NCBI GenBank assembly: GCA_044349205.1
Contig: JBIKRJ010000065.1
Location: 1-10,895 of the forward strand
Reading direction: 5' to 3'
DNA: 10,895 nucleotides
From: UBA9547 sp044349205
Lineage (GTDB): Bacteria > Bacteroidota > Bacteroidia > Cytophagales > UBA9547
Shown: in pieces, positions 1-6,777 of the stretch
Numbering within the stretch: position 1 is the stretch's first letter
Layout of the letters: the number at the start of each line of letters is the position of its first letter
Translations under genes and position numbers: made by a program
Notes under the pieces: model-generated
What the model was told of the DNA's origin: nothing
The model's input: the letters and a program-made list of their open reading frames with translations, nothing else
Databases searched by the model: none

Positions 1-871
1 TATTGAGAGCTGCAACGGCAATAATGACGATGAATGTGATAAACACAAATGACTTTTCTACTTTAATTGCTTTAAGTAGTGTGGCGTGTTGCTCGTCTTG
101 GTTCAAAACTACAAATTTATCACCCAGGATTTCTTGTGCTTTCTCTTTCAATGAAGCCATATCAGCATTTTCGCGCCCTTTTATCTCCATATAACTTCGT
201 TTGTTTCCATAGTCCATCAGCGCAATAGCTTCAGCTATAGGAAGAAAGACATAGTTGTCGTCGAATTGTTTTTCGACCGCAAAAACTCCTTTTGGCAGCA
301 CAATTAAACGATTGAATGCTTTTTCAGGGTCAATAATTTGTTTTTGCTGAAGTTTGGGATACCAAAATTGAAGCGGAATGAACTCGTTTTTTAAGTTCAC
401 GTTCAAAAAAAACTGCACTCCTCGTCCCAAAACCGCAAAAGGAATCGTATCTTTTTTTATTTCTAGTTTACCTTCTACCAAAATACTATCCAATTGGTTT
501 TCAGTAAAATAATTGTCGGGAACCCCTTTGAATTTTACTACTAGCTGACTGTTTTCGTACTTGATAAGCGCATTGTCTTCCAGAATGGGGTGTACGGCTT
601 TTATATCTTCAATACTTCTAAGCCTACCAATCAAGTCGTTATCTAGGTAAAAAGACTTTCCTTTGATGGGCATAACTTTCAAATCGGGATCGAAAGAGCG
701 AAACACGTTTCGCAACAAATCTTCCAAGCCATTGAAAACAGATAATATGACCACTAATGCCATGGTAGCTGTTGCAACTCCTAAAACTGAAATTAGGGTG
801 ATAATATGTATGAAATTCTTTTTCTCTTTCGAGAATAAATACCGTTTGGCTATGAAAAATTCAGTATTCAA
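1..871 (-). CDS. LolC/LolE-type ABC transporter permease (FtsX family), C-terminus beyond the window
   Basis: Reading the minus strand from 871 to the left edge gives 290 uninterrupted codons. The N-terminus reads NTEFFIAKRYLF, typical of Bacteroidota lipoprotein-release/FtsX-like permeases. A first membrane segment follows at about residues 21-45 (ITLISVLGVATATMALVVIL), then the family's SVFNGLEDLL. Residues ~50-265 form a periplasmic MacB_PCD-like domain, and a second membrane segment starts near residue 272 and is cut by the edge. In this family the permease pairs with a LolD-type ATPase and works at the inner membrane, either extracting lipoproteins or remodelling the envelope; which one cannot be told here. 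No ATG is available: the frame is closed by TAA at 884-886, and the only sensible start is TTG at 869-871, because the next ATG (residue 37) would cut into the first membrane helix. It begins 24 nt after the DUF4468 stop, so the two are probably one operon. Confidence 0.87.
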   Translation of the reverse strand, partial: MNTEFFIAKRYLFSKEKKNFIHIITLISVLGVATATMALVVILSVFNGLEDLLRNVFRSFDPDLKVMPIKGKSFYLDNDLIGRLRSIEDIKAVHPILEDNALIKYENSQLVVKFKGVPDNYFTENQLDSILVEGKLEIKKDTIPFAVLGRGVQFFLNVNLKNEFIPLQFWYPKLQQKQIIDPEKAFNRLIVLPKGVFAVEKQFDDNYVFLPIAEAIALMDYGNKRSYMEIKGRENADMASLKEKAQEILGDKFVVLNQDEQHATLLKAIKVEKSFVFITFIVIIAVAALN

Positions 872-895
872 TTCGTTCTTCGATTAGGGGAAATG

Positions 896-1465
896 TTACC
901 ATTCCTCTTTTGGTTTGGGTGGGGCAGCTGTTTTTCGTGCAACATATTTCATGGCGTCCCTCAAGCTTATTATATACTGATTTATTTTGTCTGTTGCCTG
1001 CATTTTATTTTTTGACCATTGTTTAGACCATCCAGGCGCTTTGTTGTCTTCAATGGCTTTGGTGCTTCTTTCAGGAATATATTTCAAAAGATCTTGTCGG
1101 TCTTGCTTATATTTTCGGTACAAAAAATTGGAAAAAGTGTAACGGTACTTACCATCTTTTACATCAATACTTACATCGTGCGTGAAAACTCCGTTAGGTT
1201 TCGAGAGTACTCCTTTTTCGCTAAATACATCAAAACTGTTTTTGGCCATTATTTTTCCTTCCAAAATGTTTTCTTCCACCAATGTAAAGGACTGGCTACC
1301 TATCCATTTAGATGCTTTTTGATATAACTCGAACCGGTTGGTGCTGTCCACTTTCACAATATCGGTGTACACCACTTTTGTGGTACTGTCGGCGGTGGTT
1401 TTTTTATTTTGAGCCAACAGGTTGGCCATCAATAAAAAAGAAGAGAAAAAAAGAATTTGACGCAT
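896..1465 (-). CDS. DUF4468-like secreted protein
   Basis: A 189-residue protein with a signal peptide at residues 1-18 (LLMANLLAQ, cut near the AQ). The body resembles DUF4468 proteins of Bacteroidota: a 'V.kvdst.. eLY.ka..Wi' stretch at residues ~36-56, then a 'leGKI.ak' strand near 68-74, and a basic, amphipathic C-terminal half. The tail PPKPKEEW is charged and probably unstructured. No catalytic residues are recognisable and the molecular function of the family is unknown. It probably sits in the periplasm or at the outer membrane; there is no lipobox cysteine. The start is an ATG, and the permease gene follows after 24 nt. Upstream, the gap terminator hairpin lies only about 35 nt away, which leaves little room for a promoter. 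The family assignment comes from remembered motif pattern, not a search. Confidence 0.75.
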   Translation of the reverse strand: MRQILFFSSFLLMANLLAQNKKTTADSTTKVVYTDIVKVDSTNRFELYQKASKWIGSQSFTLVEENILEGKIMAKNSFDVFSEKGVLSKPNGVFTHDVSIDVKDGKYRYTFSNFLYRKYKQDRQDLLKYIPERSTKAIEDNKAPGWSKQWSKNKMQATDKINQYIISLRDAMKYVARKTAAPPKPKEEW

Positions 1466-1499
1466 ATTGTAACTGCTAGCAATTTAAACTTTTCGAATG

Positions 1500-1530
1500 A
1501 AAAACCCCGAACTGTAGGCCCGGGGTTTTG
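1500..1530 (-). terminator. Intrinsic terminator of gap
   Basis: Perfect 9-bp arms AAAACCCCG (1501-1509) and CGGGGTTTT (1521-1529) surround an 11-nt loop. Read on the minus strand, the hairpin starts 24 nt after the gap stop codon and ends in a run of five T. The GC-rich core followed by T residues is a standard factor-independent terminator. Its arms are A/T-flanked on both sides, so it could work in either direction, but only gap reads into it. Confidence 0.85.
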
Positions 1531-1553
1531 TTTGCAAAATGAAGATTGAAAGC

Positions 1554-2561
1554 TTATTTCACAGTGTCCATATACTGAATTAAATCAACAAGCTTGTTGC
1601 TATATCCCCATTCGTTGTCGTACCAAGAAACAATTTTCACAAAATTGTCATTCAATGAAATACTTGCTTTGGCATCGTACACCGATGTTCTGGCATCTCC
1701 CAAGAAGTCGGTAGAAACTACCTCGTCTTCGGTATATCCAAGAATGCCTTTCATATCGCCTTCAGAGGCTTCTTTAATGGCTTTGTCAATTTCGGCTTTG
1801 GAAGCTGGAACTATCAAACGAGCAGTCAAATCTACCACCGATACGTTTGGAGTAGGAACTCGGAACGACATGCCAGTCAATTTGCCTTTCAAAGAAGGAA
1901 TAACCAAACCTACCGCTTTGGCAGCACCAGTTGAAGAAGGGATAATGTTCTGGGCAGCACCTCTACCACCGCGCCAATCTTTAGCAGAAGGGCCATCGAC
2001 AGTTTTTTGAGTGGCTGTGGTAGCGTGTACAGTGGTCATCAAACCTTCGGCAATGCCAAATTTGTCATGCAATACTTTGGCAATAGGAGCCAAACAGTTA
2101 GTCGTGCAAGAAGCGTTCGAGACTATAGTTTGGTCTTTGGTATAAGATTTATTGTTCACACCCATTACAAATGTTGGGGTATCGTCTTTAGCAGGAGCAG
2201 AAAGTACTACACGTTTTGCACCAGCAGCTATGTGTTTTTGGGCGGTATCTTGAGTCAAGAACAAACCAGTCGATTCCACCACGTATTCAGCACCCACCTC
2301 GTTCCATTTCAAATTTGCAGGGTCTTTTTCAGCAGTCACGCGAATGCTATGGCCATTTACAACCAATTTGCCGTCTTTTACTTCAATACTGCCATTGAAA
2401 ATTCCGTGAGTAGAATCGTATTTTAGCATGTAAGCCATGTAATCTACATCAATAAGGTCGTTGATGCCTACAATTTCTATTTGTGGGTTTGTAATAGCAG
2501 CGCGAAAAACTAAGCGGCCGATACGACCAAAACCGTTGATTCCAATTTTAATTTTTGACAT
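1554..2561 (-). CDS. gap: Glyceraldehyde-3-phosphate dehydrogenase, type I
   Basis: This 335-residue protein oxidises glyceraldehyde 3-phosphate with NAD+ and phosphate to 1,3-bisphosphoglycerate in glycolysis, and also runs in reverse. The N-terminal Rossmann motif is INGFGRIGR (residues 8-16). The ND pair at residues 34-35 has the acidic residue expected of NAD-preferring enzymes. The catalytic site is SNASCTTNC with Cys152, and the partner His is H179 in TTVHATTATQ. The substrate-loop motif DWRGGRGAAQNIIPSSTGAAK and the C-terminal WYDNEWGYSNK are intact. Length is normal for the family. The sequence follows E. coli GapA closely over its whole length, as far as I can recall that protein. 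It starts with ATG about 30 nt downstream of the predicted transcription start and ends before a hairpin terminator, so it is probably a monocistronic, strongly expressed gene. Confidence 0.98.
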   Translation of the reverse strand: MSKIKIGINGFGRIGRLVFRAAITNPQIEIVGINDLIDVDYMAYMLKYDSTHGIFNGSIEVKDGKLVVNGHSIRVTAEKDPANLKWNEVGAEYVVESTGLFLTQDTAQKHIAAGAKRVVLSAPAKDDTPTFVMGVNNKSYTKDQTIVSNASCTTNCLAPIAKVLHDKFGIAEGLMTTVHATTATQKTVDGPSAKDWRGGRGAAQNIIPSSTGAAKAVGLVIPSLKGKLTGMSFRVPTPNVSVVDLTARLIVPASKAEIDKAIKEASEGDMKGILGYTEDEVVSTDFLGDARTSVYDAKASISLNDNFVKIVSWYDNEWGYSNKLVDLIQYMDTVK

Positions 2562-2598
2562 AATAGGTAGATTATGATGAATAACTTTTTACAGCCAA

Positions 2599-2630
2599 CA
2601 AACTTACATTTCTTTGGGAAATAAACCAAA
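2599..2630 (-). promoter_or_regulatory. Bacteroidota-type promoter of gap
   Basis: On the minus strand the sequence reads TTTG (2630-2627), 20 nt, then TAAGTTTG (2606-2599). This matches the Bacteroidota primary sigma consensus of a -33 TTTG box and a -7 TAnnTTTG box, with all fixed bases present and a spacing in the known range. Transcription would start near position 2592, giving a leader of about 30 nt before the gap ATG. No other intergenic region here has so clear a match. Confidence 0.72.
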
Positions 2631-2701
2631 CCTGAAACATGTTCCAAAGTATTGATTTGGTAATAAGAAGTTTAGCGGAAAATATTGACTAAAAGAAAAA
2701 A

Positions 2702-3793
2702 CTAATTTTTCTGCATTTGCTGAAATAGTCCTTCCAGAAAAGCATGTTCTATGTACAAATTTTTTGCCTTGGCTGTTTTTTCTTTGATGTGCTGCTTTCG
2801 GTTTTCAGTTACTGGGTGAGTACTGAAAAATTCAGGAATGTTCAAGTTGTCATTATGCCCTTTTTCCAAGTTGTTGAAAAGAGACAAGATTCCTTCTGGT
2901 TTTATTTTGTTGTGCTGCATGCAAGCCAAACTAGCCTCGTCGGCCTCGGTTTCCAAAGCTCTCGAATAGGAGAGTTGGTTTAGTTGATGGGCATTGTCTA
3001 GCAATGTGGCAGATACTCCACTGAAATCGCCCAAGAAAACCGAGATAAGAAGGTAGCCCGACAAGCCTCTAAATATGTTTTTGGTGGTGTGTCGAAGTTT
3101 TACATGGCCTACTTCGTGGCCTAGCAATCCGCACAATTCTTCATACTGCCGCATGTCGTTTAAAAGCTTGGAGTAAATAACAATATGCCCACCAGGCAGT
3201 GCAAAAGCATTTTTTATTTCCGATTCCACCACTGTTACCTGCAGTGGATATTCTGTTTGGAAATCTATTTCTTTGATGAAAAGATTGGCAAGTTTTGTGC
3301 GCGCGCTGTCAATTTTTTCCTCTTTCATCAGGTTTTCATACAGTTCTTCACCCATTTTTACTTCATATTCCATGGGCACAAAACGAACCGCTTGTTCGGA
3401 TAGCCAAGGCAAAGCATACATATAAAGGAACAACAGTGCGCCCAAAGCGAAAAGTATGATGGTGGTCAAGGTTATCCAACCGCTGTGTGTCAACTTGTGG
3501 ACGAGTCTTGTTAAACCCGATTTGGGCGGTTTGAAATTTTCAGCAAAAAGGGTTGATTTTACTTCCAATGTTTGGCTTGGGAAGTCGCCATACCGAATTT
3601 GAACCAAGTCTATCGACAATTTTTGATAGTCTTTTAACTTGCTGTTTTCCCAGGTTTGTGTTGGGTGGTTTTTCTCTGTTTCCTTAGGGTGAATGACCAA
3701 TTTATCCGAATATAAAATAACTGCAACGGGTATCGGGTTAGAAGATTTTCCATCGTACAATTGGCCTTCAAAAATGTTTGAATGTAGATTCAT
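2702..3793 (-). CDS. Membrane-anchored M48 family zinc metallopeptidase
   Basis: This 363-residue protein has three parts. Residues 1-90 form a soluble domain rich in beta strands (SNIFEGQLYDGKSS onward). One membrane segment lies at about residues 106-130 (WITLTTIILFALGALLFLYMY). The rest, after ~145, is a peptidase M48 domain. The zinc motif HEVGH is at residues 226-230, and the third zinc ligand is probably E281 in SRALETEAD. The family's closing motif STHPVTENR lies near 324-332. M48 peptidases (HtpX, BepA/YfgC, Ste24 types) clip or quality-control membrane and outer-membrane proteins. Only one clear membrane helix precedes the active site, and a second hydrophobic stretch (GYLLISVFLG) lies around 246-255. 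Its ATG overlaps the DUF898 stop codon by one base (TAATG), so translation is probably coupled. The catalytic domain is certain, but the substrate is not known. Confidence 0.93.
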   Translation of the reverse strand: MNLHSNIFEGQLYDGKSSNPIPVAVILYSDKLVIHPKETEKNHPTQTWENSKLKDYQKLSIDLVQIRYGDFPSQTLEVKSTLFAENFKPPKSGLTRLVHKLTHSGWITLTTIILFALGALLFLYMYALPWLSEQAVRFVPMEYEVKMGEELYENLMKEEKIDSARTKLANLFIKEIDFQTEYPLQVTVVESEIKNAFALPGGHIVIYSKLLNDMRQYEELCGLLGHEVGHVKLRHTTKNIFRGLSGYLLISVFLGDFSGVSATLLDNAHQLNQLSYSRALETEADEASLACMQHNKIKPEGILSLFNNLEKGHNDNLNIPEFFSTHPVTENRKQHIKEKTAKAKNLYIEHAFLEGLFQQMQKN

Positions 3794-4731
3794 TATACCC
3801 AGCCAATGTCTAATATTCCCATCAAATCTTCTCCTGTCGCATTTTTATATTCCTCTTCAGTTTGATGGATATTTTCTAGATCTAGTTCGCCCAATAGTTC
3901 TATGTGTTCGAAAATGTAATGCAATGTGCGTACTGTAGTCCAGGGCACAGCAATGCCTAAAGTGCATATGATGATGACCAAATTTGTGATTTGAAGCCAG
4001 CAAAAACCACTTCCACTAGAAGTCGATTTCAGGAAGATGTTTTTATCGTGTTGGATAAGTGAAATTTTGTCTATGTAATAGTTTAGCAAATTTCTGTTCC
4101 ACCAAAACCAATAAAGACCAAAAGTGAAAATGGTGAGCACAATTCCTTTAAGGTTTATTATAAAATAATCTAGGCCTTTGCCTTTATATTTGATTTGTAT
4201 ACTACCAAATCGAACATTTCCAAGCACATAATTTCGGACTTCCATGGCATACCATGCACTGTAAATACCAAGTGTGACCACCGTGAGCAATGCACCTTTT
4301 ACTGAAATATTCATCAGTATTTTCAAATCGCCACGGTAGCCAAAATGTATTCCCCTCCAACTTATTCTACTTGTTCTGTACCGCATGCTTGCATGTATCA
4401 CAAAAGGAACAAATAGCATGAAAACCATGAAGGATAGAAATGAGCTAAGCAAAATAGAATAGCTAGAAAGGTATAACAAACCCGATTCGATAACAGCCAG
4501 TATCAACAAACCGACCGCCAATCCTTTGAAGAGTTCCCAGCCTGTACCACTAAATGAAAATCGGTTGCCTGCAAATTCGGTTTCATGTAAAGTGAATCGA
4601 AAATAAGCCGCTCTTGCCCAAGGATAATAAAGTCCAAAACTGAAAACTGTGAGCAAAATATTAACAATCTGAAGCGCAAATAGTCGTATTCCAGAGCCGT
4701 GAAAAACAAGTTTTTGGGCAGCTGTTTGCAT
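3793..4731 (-). CDS. DUF898/YjgN-like polytopic membrane protein
   Basis: This 312-residue, strongly hydrophobic protein has about six membrane segments, roughly at residues 17-37, 68-88, 92-112, 144-162, 194-212 and 245-264. A motif of the type LT-x-x-(S/T)-x-G-(L/I)-Y-x-x-W followed by Arg occurs at 27-40, 149-166 and 199-213, with a weaker copy at 256-268. This repeat, with the FHGSG...LF lead-in and the C-terminal stretch FEHIELLGELDLENI, is characteristic of the DUF898 (YjgN) family. The function of the family is not established; the protein should sit in the inner membrane. It starts 1 nt after the thrS stop codon (TAATATG) and its own stop overlaps the start of the M48 peptidase. A DUF898 gene beside an M48 peptidase gene is, as I recall, found in other bacteria too, suggesting they act together. 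Confidence 0.88.
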   Translation of the reverse strand: MQTAAQKLVFHGSGIRLFALQIVNILLTVFSFGLYYPWARAAYFRFTLHETEFAGNRFSFSGTGWELFKGLAVGLLILAVIESGLLYLSSYSILLSSFLSFMVFMLFVPFVIHASMRYRTSRISWRGIHFGYRGDLKILMNISVKGALLTVVTLGIYSAWYAMEVRNYVLGNVRFGSIQIKYKGKGLDYFIINLKGIVLTIFTFGLYWFWWNRNLLNYYIDKISLIQHDKNIFLKSTSSGSGFCWLQITNLVIIICTLGIAVPWTTVRTLHYIFEHIELLGELDLENIHQTEEEYKNATGEDLMGILDIGWV

Positions 4732-4732
4732 A

Positions 4733-6670
4733 TTATGATTGGGCCATTGCTTTGGCTACTTCCTCTTGAAAAATAGTGACAAATTCAGCGGATGTCATAC
4801 TGCCTTTGTCACCTTCAAATTTTTTACGAACGGTGATATTGTTTTCCATTTGTTCTTTTTCGCCAATGATAAGCATGTAAGGTACTTTTGCTACCTCTGC
4901 ATCACGAATCTTGCGCCCTATTTTTTCATCTCTTTCGTCAACCGATCCTCTGATATCATACTCATCGAGCTTCGTTTTCAATTCATGGGCATAGCTGTGG
5001 AATTTTTCGGAAATAGGGAGGATGATGTACTGTTCGGGTGCAAGCCACAATGGGAAATTGCCGGCGCAATGTTCAATAAGCACGGCCGTAAACCTTTCCA
5101 ACGAGCCAAACGGTGCGCGGTGAATCATAACGGGACGATGTTTCTGATTGTCGGAGCCTATGTATTCAAGCTGGAACTTTTCTGGCAAATTATAGTCAAC
5201 TTGAATGGTGCCCAACTGCCATTTTCGTCCTATAGCATCTTTCACCATAAAGTCTAGTTTTGGACCGTAAAAAGCTGCTTCTCCTAGTTCGGTGACAGTT
5301 TTTAACCCTTTTTCAGCAGCCGCCTCTACAATAGCATTTTCTGCCAAAGCCCACGCTTCGTCCGACCCTATGTATTTGGTTTTGTTGGCAGGGTCACGTA
5401 GTGAAACTTGAGCCGTATAATCTTCAAAACCAAGAGATTTGAAAACAAAAAGTACCAAATCGATTACTTTCTTGAATTCGTCTTTTACTTGGTCGTGACG
5501 ACAAAAAATATGGGCATCGTCTTGGGTAAATCCCCTTACGCGCGTTAGGCCATGAAGTTCTCCACTTTGTTCGTATCGGTACACTGTTCCAAACTCTGCG
5601 AACCGAAGTGGCAATTCTTTGTACGACCGCGGACGAAATTTGTATATCTCACAGTGATGAGGACAGTTCATCGGTTTCAGGAAGAACTGTTCATCTTCTG
5701 GAGTGTCTATGGCTTGGAACGAATCTTTGCCATATTTTTCGTAGTGGCCAGAAGTAACGTACAACTTCTTGTTTCCAATATGCGGCGTGGCCACTTGTTC
5801 ATAACCCGCTTTTTCTTGCGCTTTTTTTAGAAAGTTCATTAATCTCTCACGCAAAATTGTCCCTTTGGGTAGCCACAATGGAAGCCCTTTTCCTACGTTT
5901 TCTGAAAAAGTGAACAATTCCATTTCTTGTCCCAGTTTGCGGTGGTCGCGTTTTTTTGCTTCTTCCAACATGCGCAAATGTTCGTCCAATTCGGATTGTT
6001 TGGGAAAAGTGACGCCATAAATACGAGTAAGCATTTTTCTATCAATGTCGCCACGCCAATAAGCGCCCGCTACATTTAGAATTTTTACCGCTTTTATAAA
6101 TCCGGTATTGGGTATGTGTGGGCCGCGACACAAGTCGGTAAATTGGCCTTGGGTGTAAAAAGTAATAGAACCATCAGTCAATCCATCAATCAATTCGAGT
6201 TTGTATTCGTCACCTTTTGTTGTAAAATAATCGATGGCTTCGCTTTTGCTCACTTCTTTTCGCTGGTATTCACTTTTGTTGCGAGCCAATTCCAACATTT
6301 TGTCTTCCAACTTTTTGAAGTCGTCTTGCGAAAAAGATTGTTCGCCAAAATCGACATCATAGTAAAAGCCCGATTCTATTGCTGGGCCAATTCCTAGTTT
6401 TACTCCTGGGAAAAGAGCTTCCAGTGACTCGGCGAGCAAGTGAGCAGATGAGTGCCAAAAAGTTGATTTTCCATCCGTATCATTCCAAGTGAGCAATTGC
6501 AAATTGGCATCTTCGTTTATGGCAAGCGTGGCATCTTGGACTTTGCCGTTTAATTTTGCGGCTAGTACATTGCGCATCAAACCTTCACTTATACTACGCG
6601 CGATTTCTAAGCTCGAGATTCCTTTTTCGTATTCCCGAATAGAACCGTCGGGGAGAGTAATTTTTATCAT
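4733..6670 (-). CDS. thrS: Threonine--tRNA ligase
   Basis: The enzyme charges tRNA-Thr with threonine in the cytoplasm. With the start chosen here it has 645 residues, normal for bacterial ThrRS. The domains are TGS (1-61), editing domain (~65-225), class II catalytic core (~240-535) and anticodon-binding domain (~545-645). Editing-site residues are H73 and H77 (HSSAH) and C181 and H185 (CRGPH), nearly the E. coli numbering. The catalytic zinc ligands are C336 (MNCPHH), H387 (DDAHIF) and H517 (MIHRAPFG). Motif 2 (FAEFGTVYRYE) and motif 3 (GSLERFTAVLIEH) are intact. The frame can be opened at TTG 6679, but ATG 6668-6670 gives MIKITLPDG, which matches the usual N-terminus, so I use the ATG. In many bacteria infC, rpmI and rplT follow thrS; here DUF898 and M48 genes follow immediately instead. 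Confidence 0.98.
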   Translation of the reverse strand: MIKITLPDGSIREYEKGISSLEIARSISEGLMRNVLAAKLNGKVQDATLAINEDANLQLLTWNDTDGKSTFWHSSAHLLAESLEALFPGVKLGIGPAIESGFYYDVDFGEQSFSQDDFKKLEDKMLELARNKSEYQRKEVSKSEAIDYFTTKGDEYKLELIDGLTDGSITFYTQGQFTDLCRGPHIPNTGFIKAVKILNVAGAYWRGDIDRKMLTRIYGVTFPKQSELDEHLRMLEEAKKRDHRKLGQEMELFTFSENVGKGLPLWLPKGTILRERLMNFLKKAQEKAGYEQVATPHIGNKKLYVTSGHYEKYGKDSFQAIDTPEDEQFFLKPMNCPHHCEIYKFRPRSYKELPLRFAEFGTVYRYEQSGELHGLTRVRGFTQDDAHIFCRHDQVKDEFKKVIDLVLFVFKSLGFEDYTAQVSLRDPANKTKYIGSDEAWALAENAIVEAAAEKGLKTVTELGEAAFYGPKLDFMVKDAIGRKWQLGTIQVDYNLPEKFQLEYIGSDNQKHRPVMIHRAPFGSLERFTAVLIEHCAGNFPLWLAPEQYIILPISEKFHSYAHELKTKLDEYDIRGSVDERDEKIGRKIRDAEVAKVPYMLIIGEKEQMENNITVRKKFEGDKGSMTSAEFVTIFQEEVAKAMAQS

Positions 6671-6777
6671 TTTAATCAAAAGAACCGCAAATTAACAGAT
6701 TTTATCACAAGTCGCACGTTTGTTGATTGAGGAAGAGTGCAACAAGCTTGTGTTATTTATTACGTGGGAAAGTAACT
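6671..6777. other. Spacer between the GIGT-repeat protein and thrS
   Basis: These 107 nt are AT-rich and hold no gene. I see no GC-rich hairpin with a T run, so termination after the upstream gene is not evident. The best promoter-like match is TTAATTTG on the minus strand, one base off the TAnnTTTG box and without a TTTG box at the right distance. A perfect 10-nt palindrome ACAAGCTTGT lies at 6742-6751. No T-box leader is recognisable; the leader is too short for one. Confidence 0.5.

Noticed and set aside
1594..2426. Open frames on the plus strand opposite gap
   Set aside because: They are antisense shadows of a highly conserved gene with no motif of their own.
2694..2712. Hairpin AGAAAAA/TTTTTCT at the end of the M48 gene as a terminator
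   Set aside because: The seven-pair stem has a single GC pair, and the loop contains the stop codon; it is too weak to call, though the operon must end somewhere between here and gap.
4739..5257. A 172-codon open frame on the plus strand, antisense to thrS
   Set aside because: It lies wholly within thrS, and its protein is rich in F, H and C with no family resemblance; it is a shadow of the thrS coding frame.
6671..6679. TTG start of thrS at 6679, adding three residues
   Set aside because: ATG 6668-6670 gives the usual MIKITLPDG N-terminus and residue numbers very close to E. coli ThrRS.
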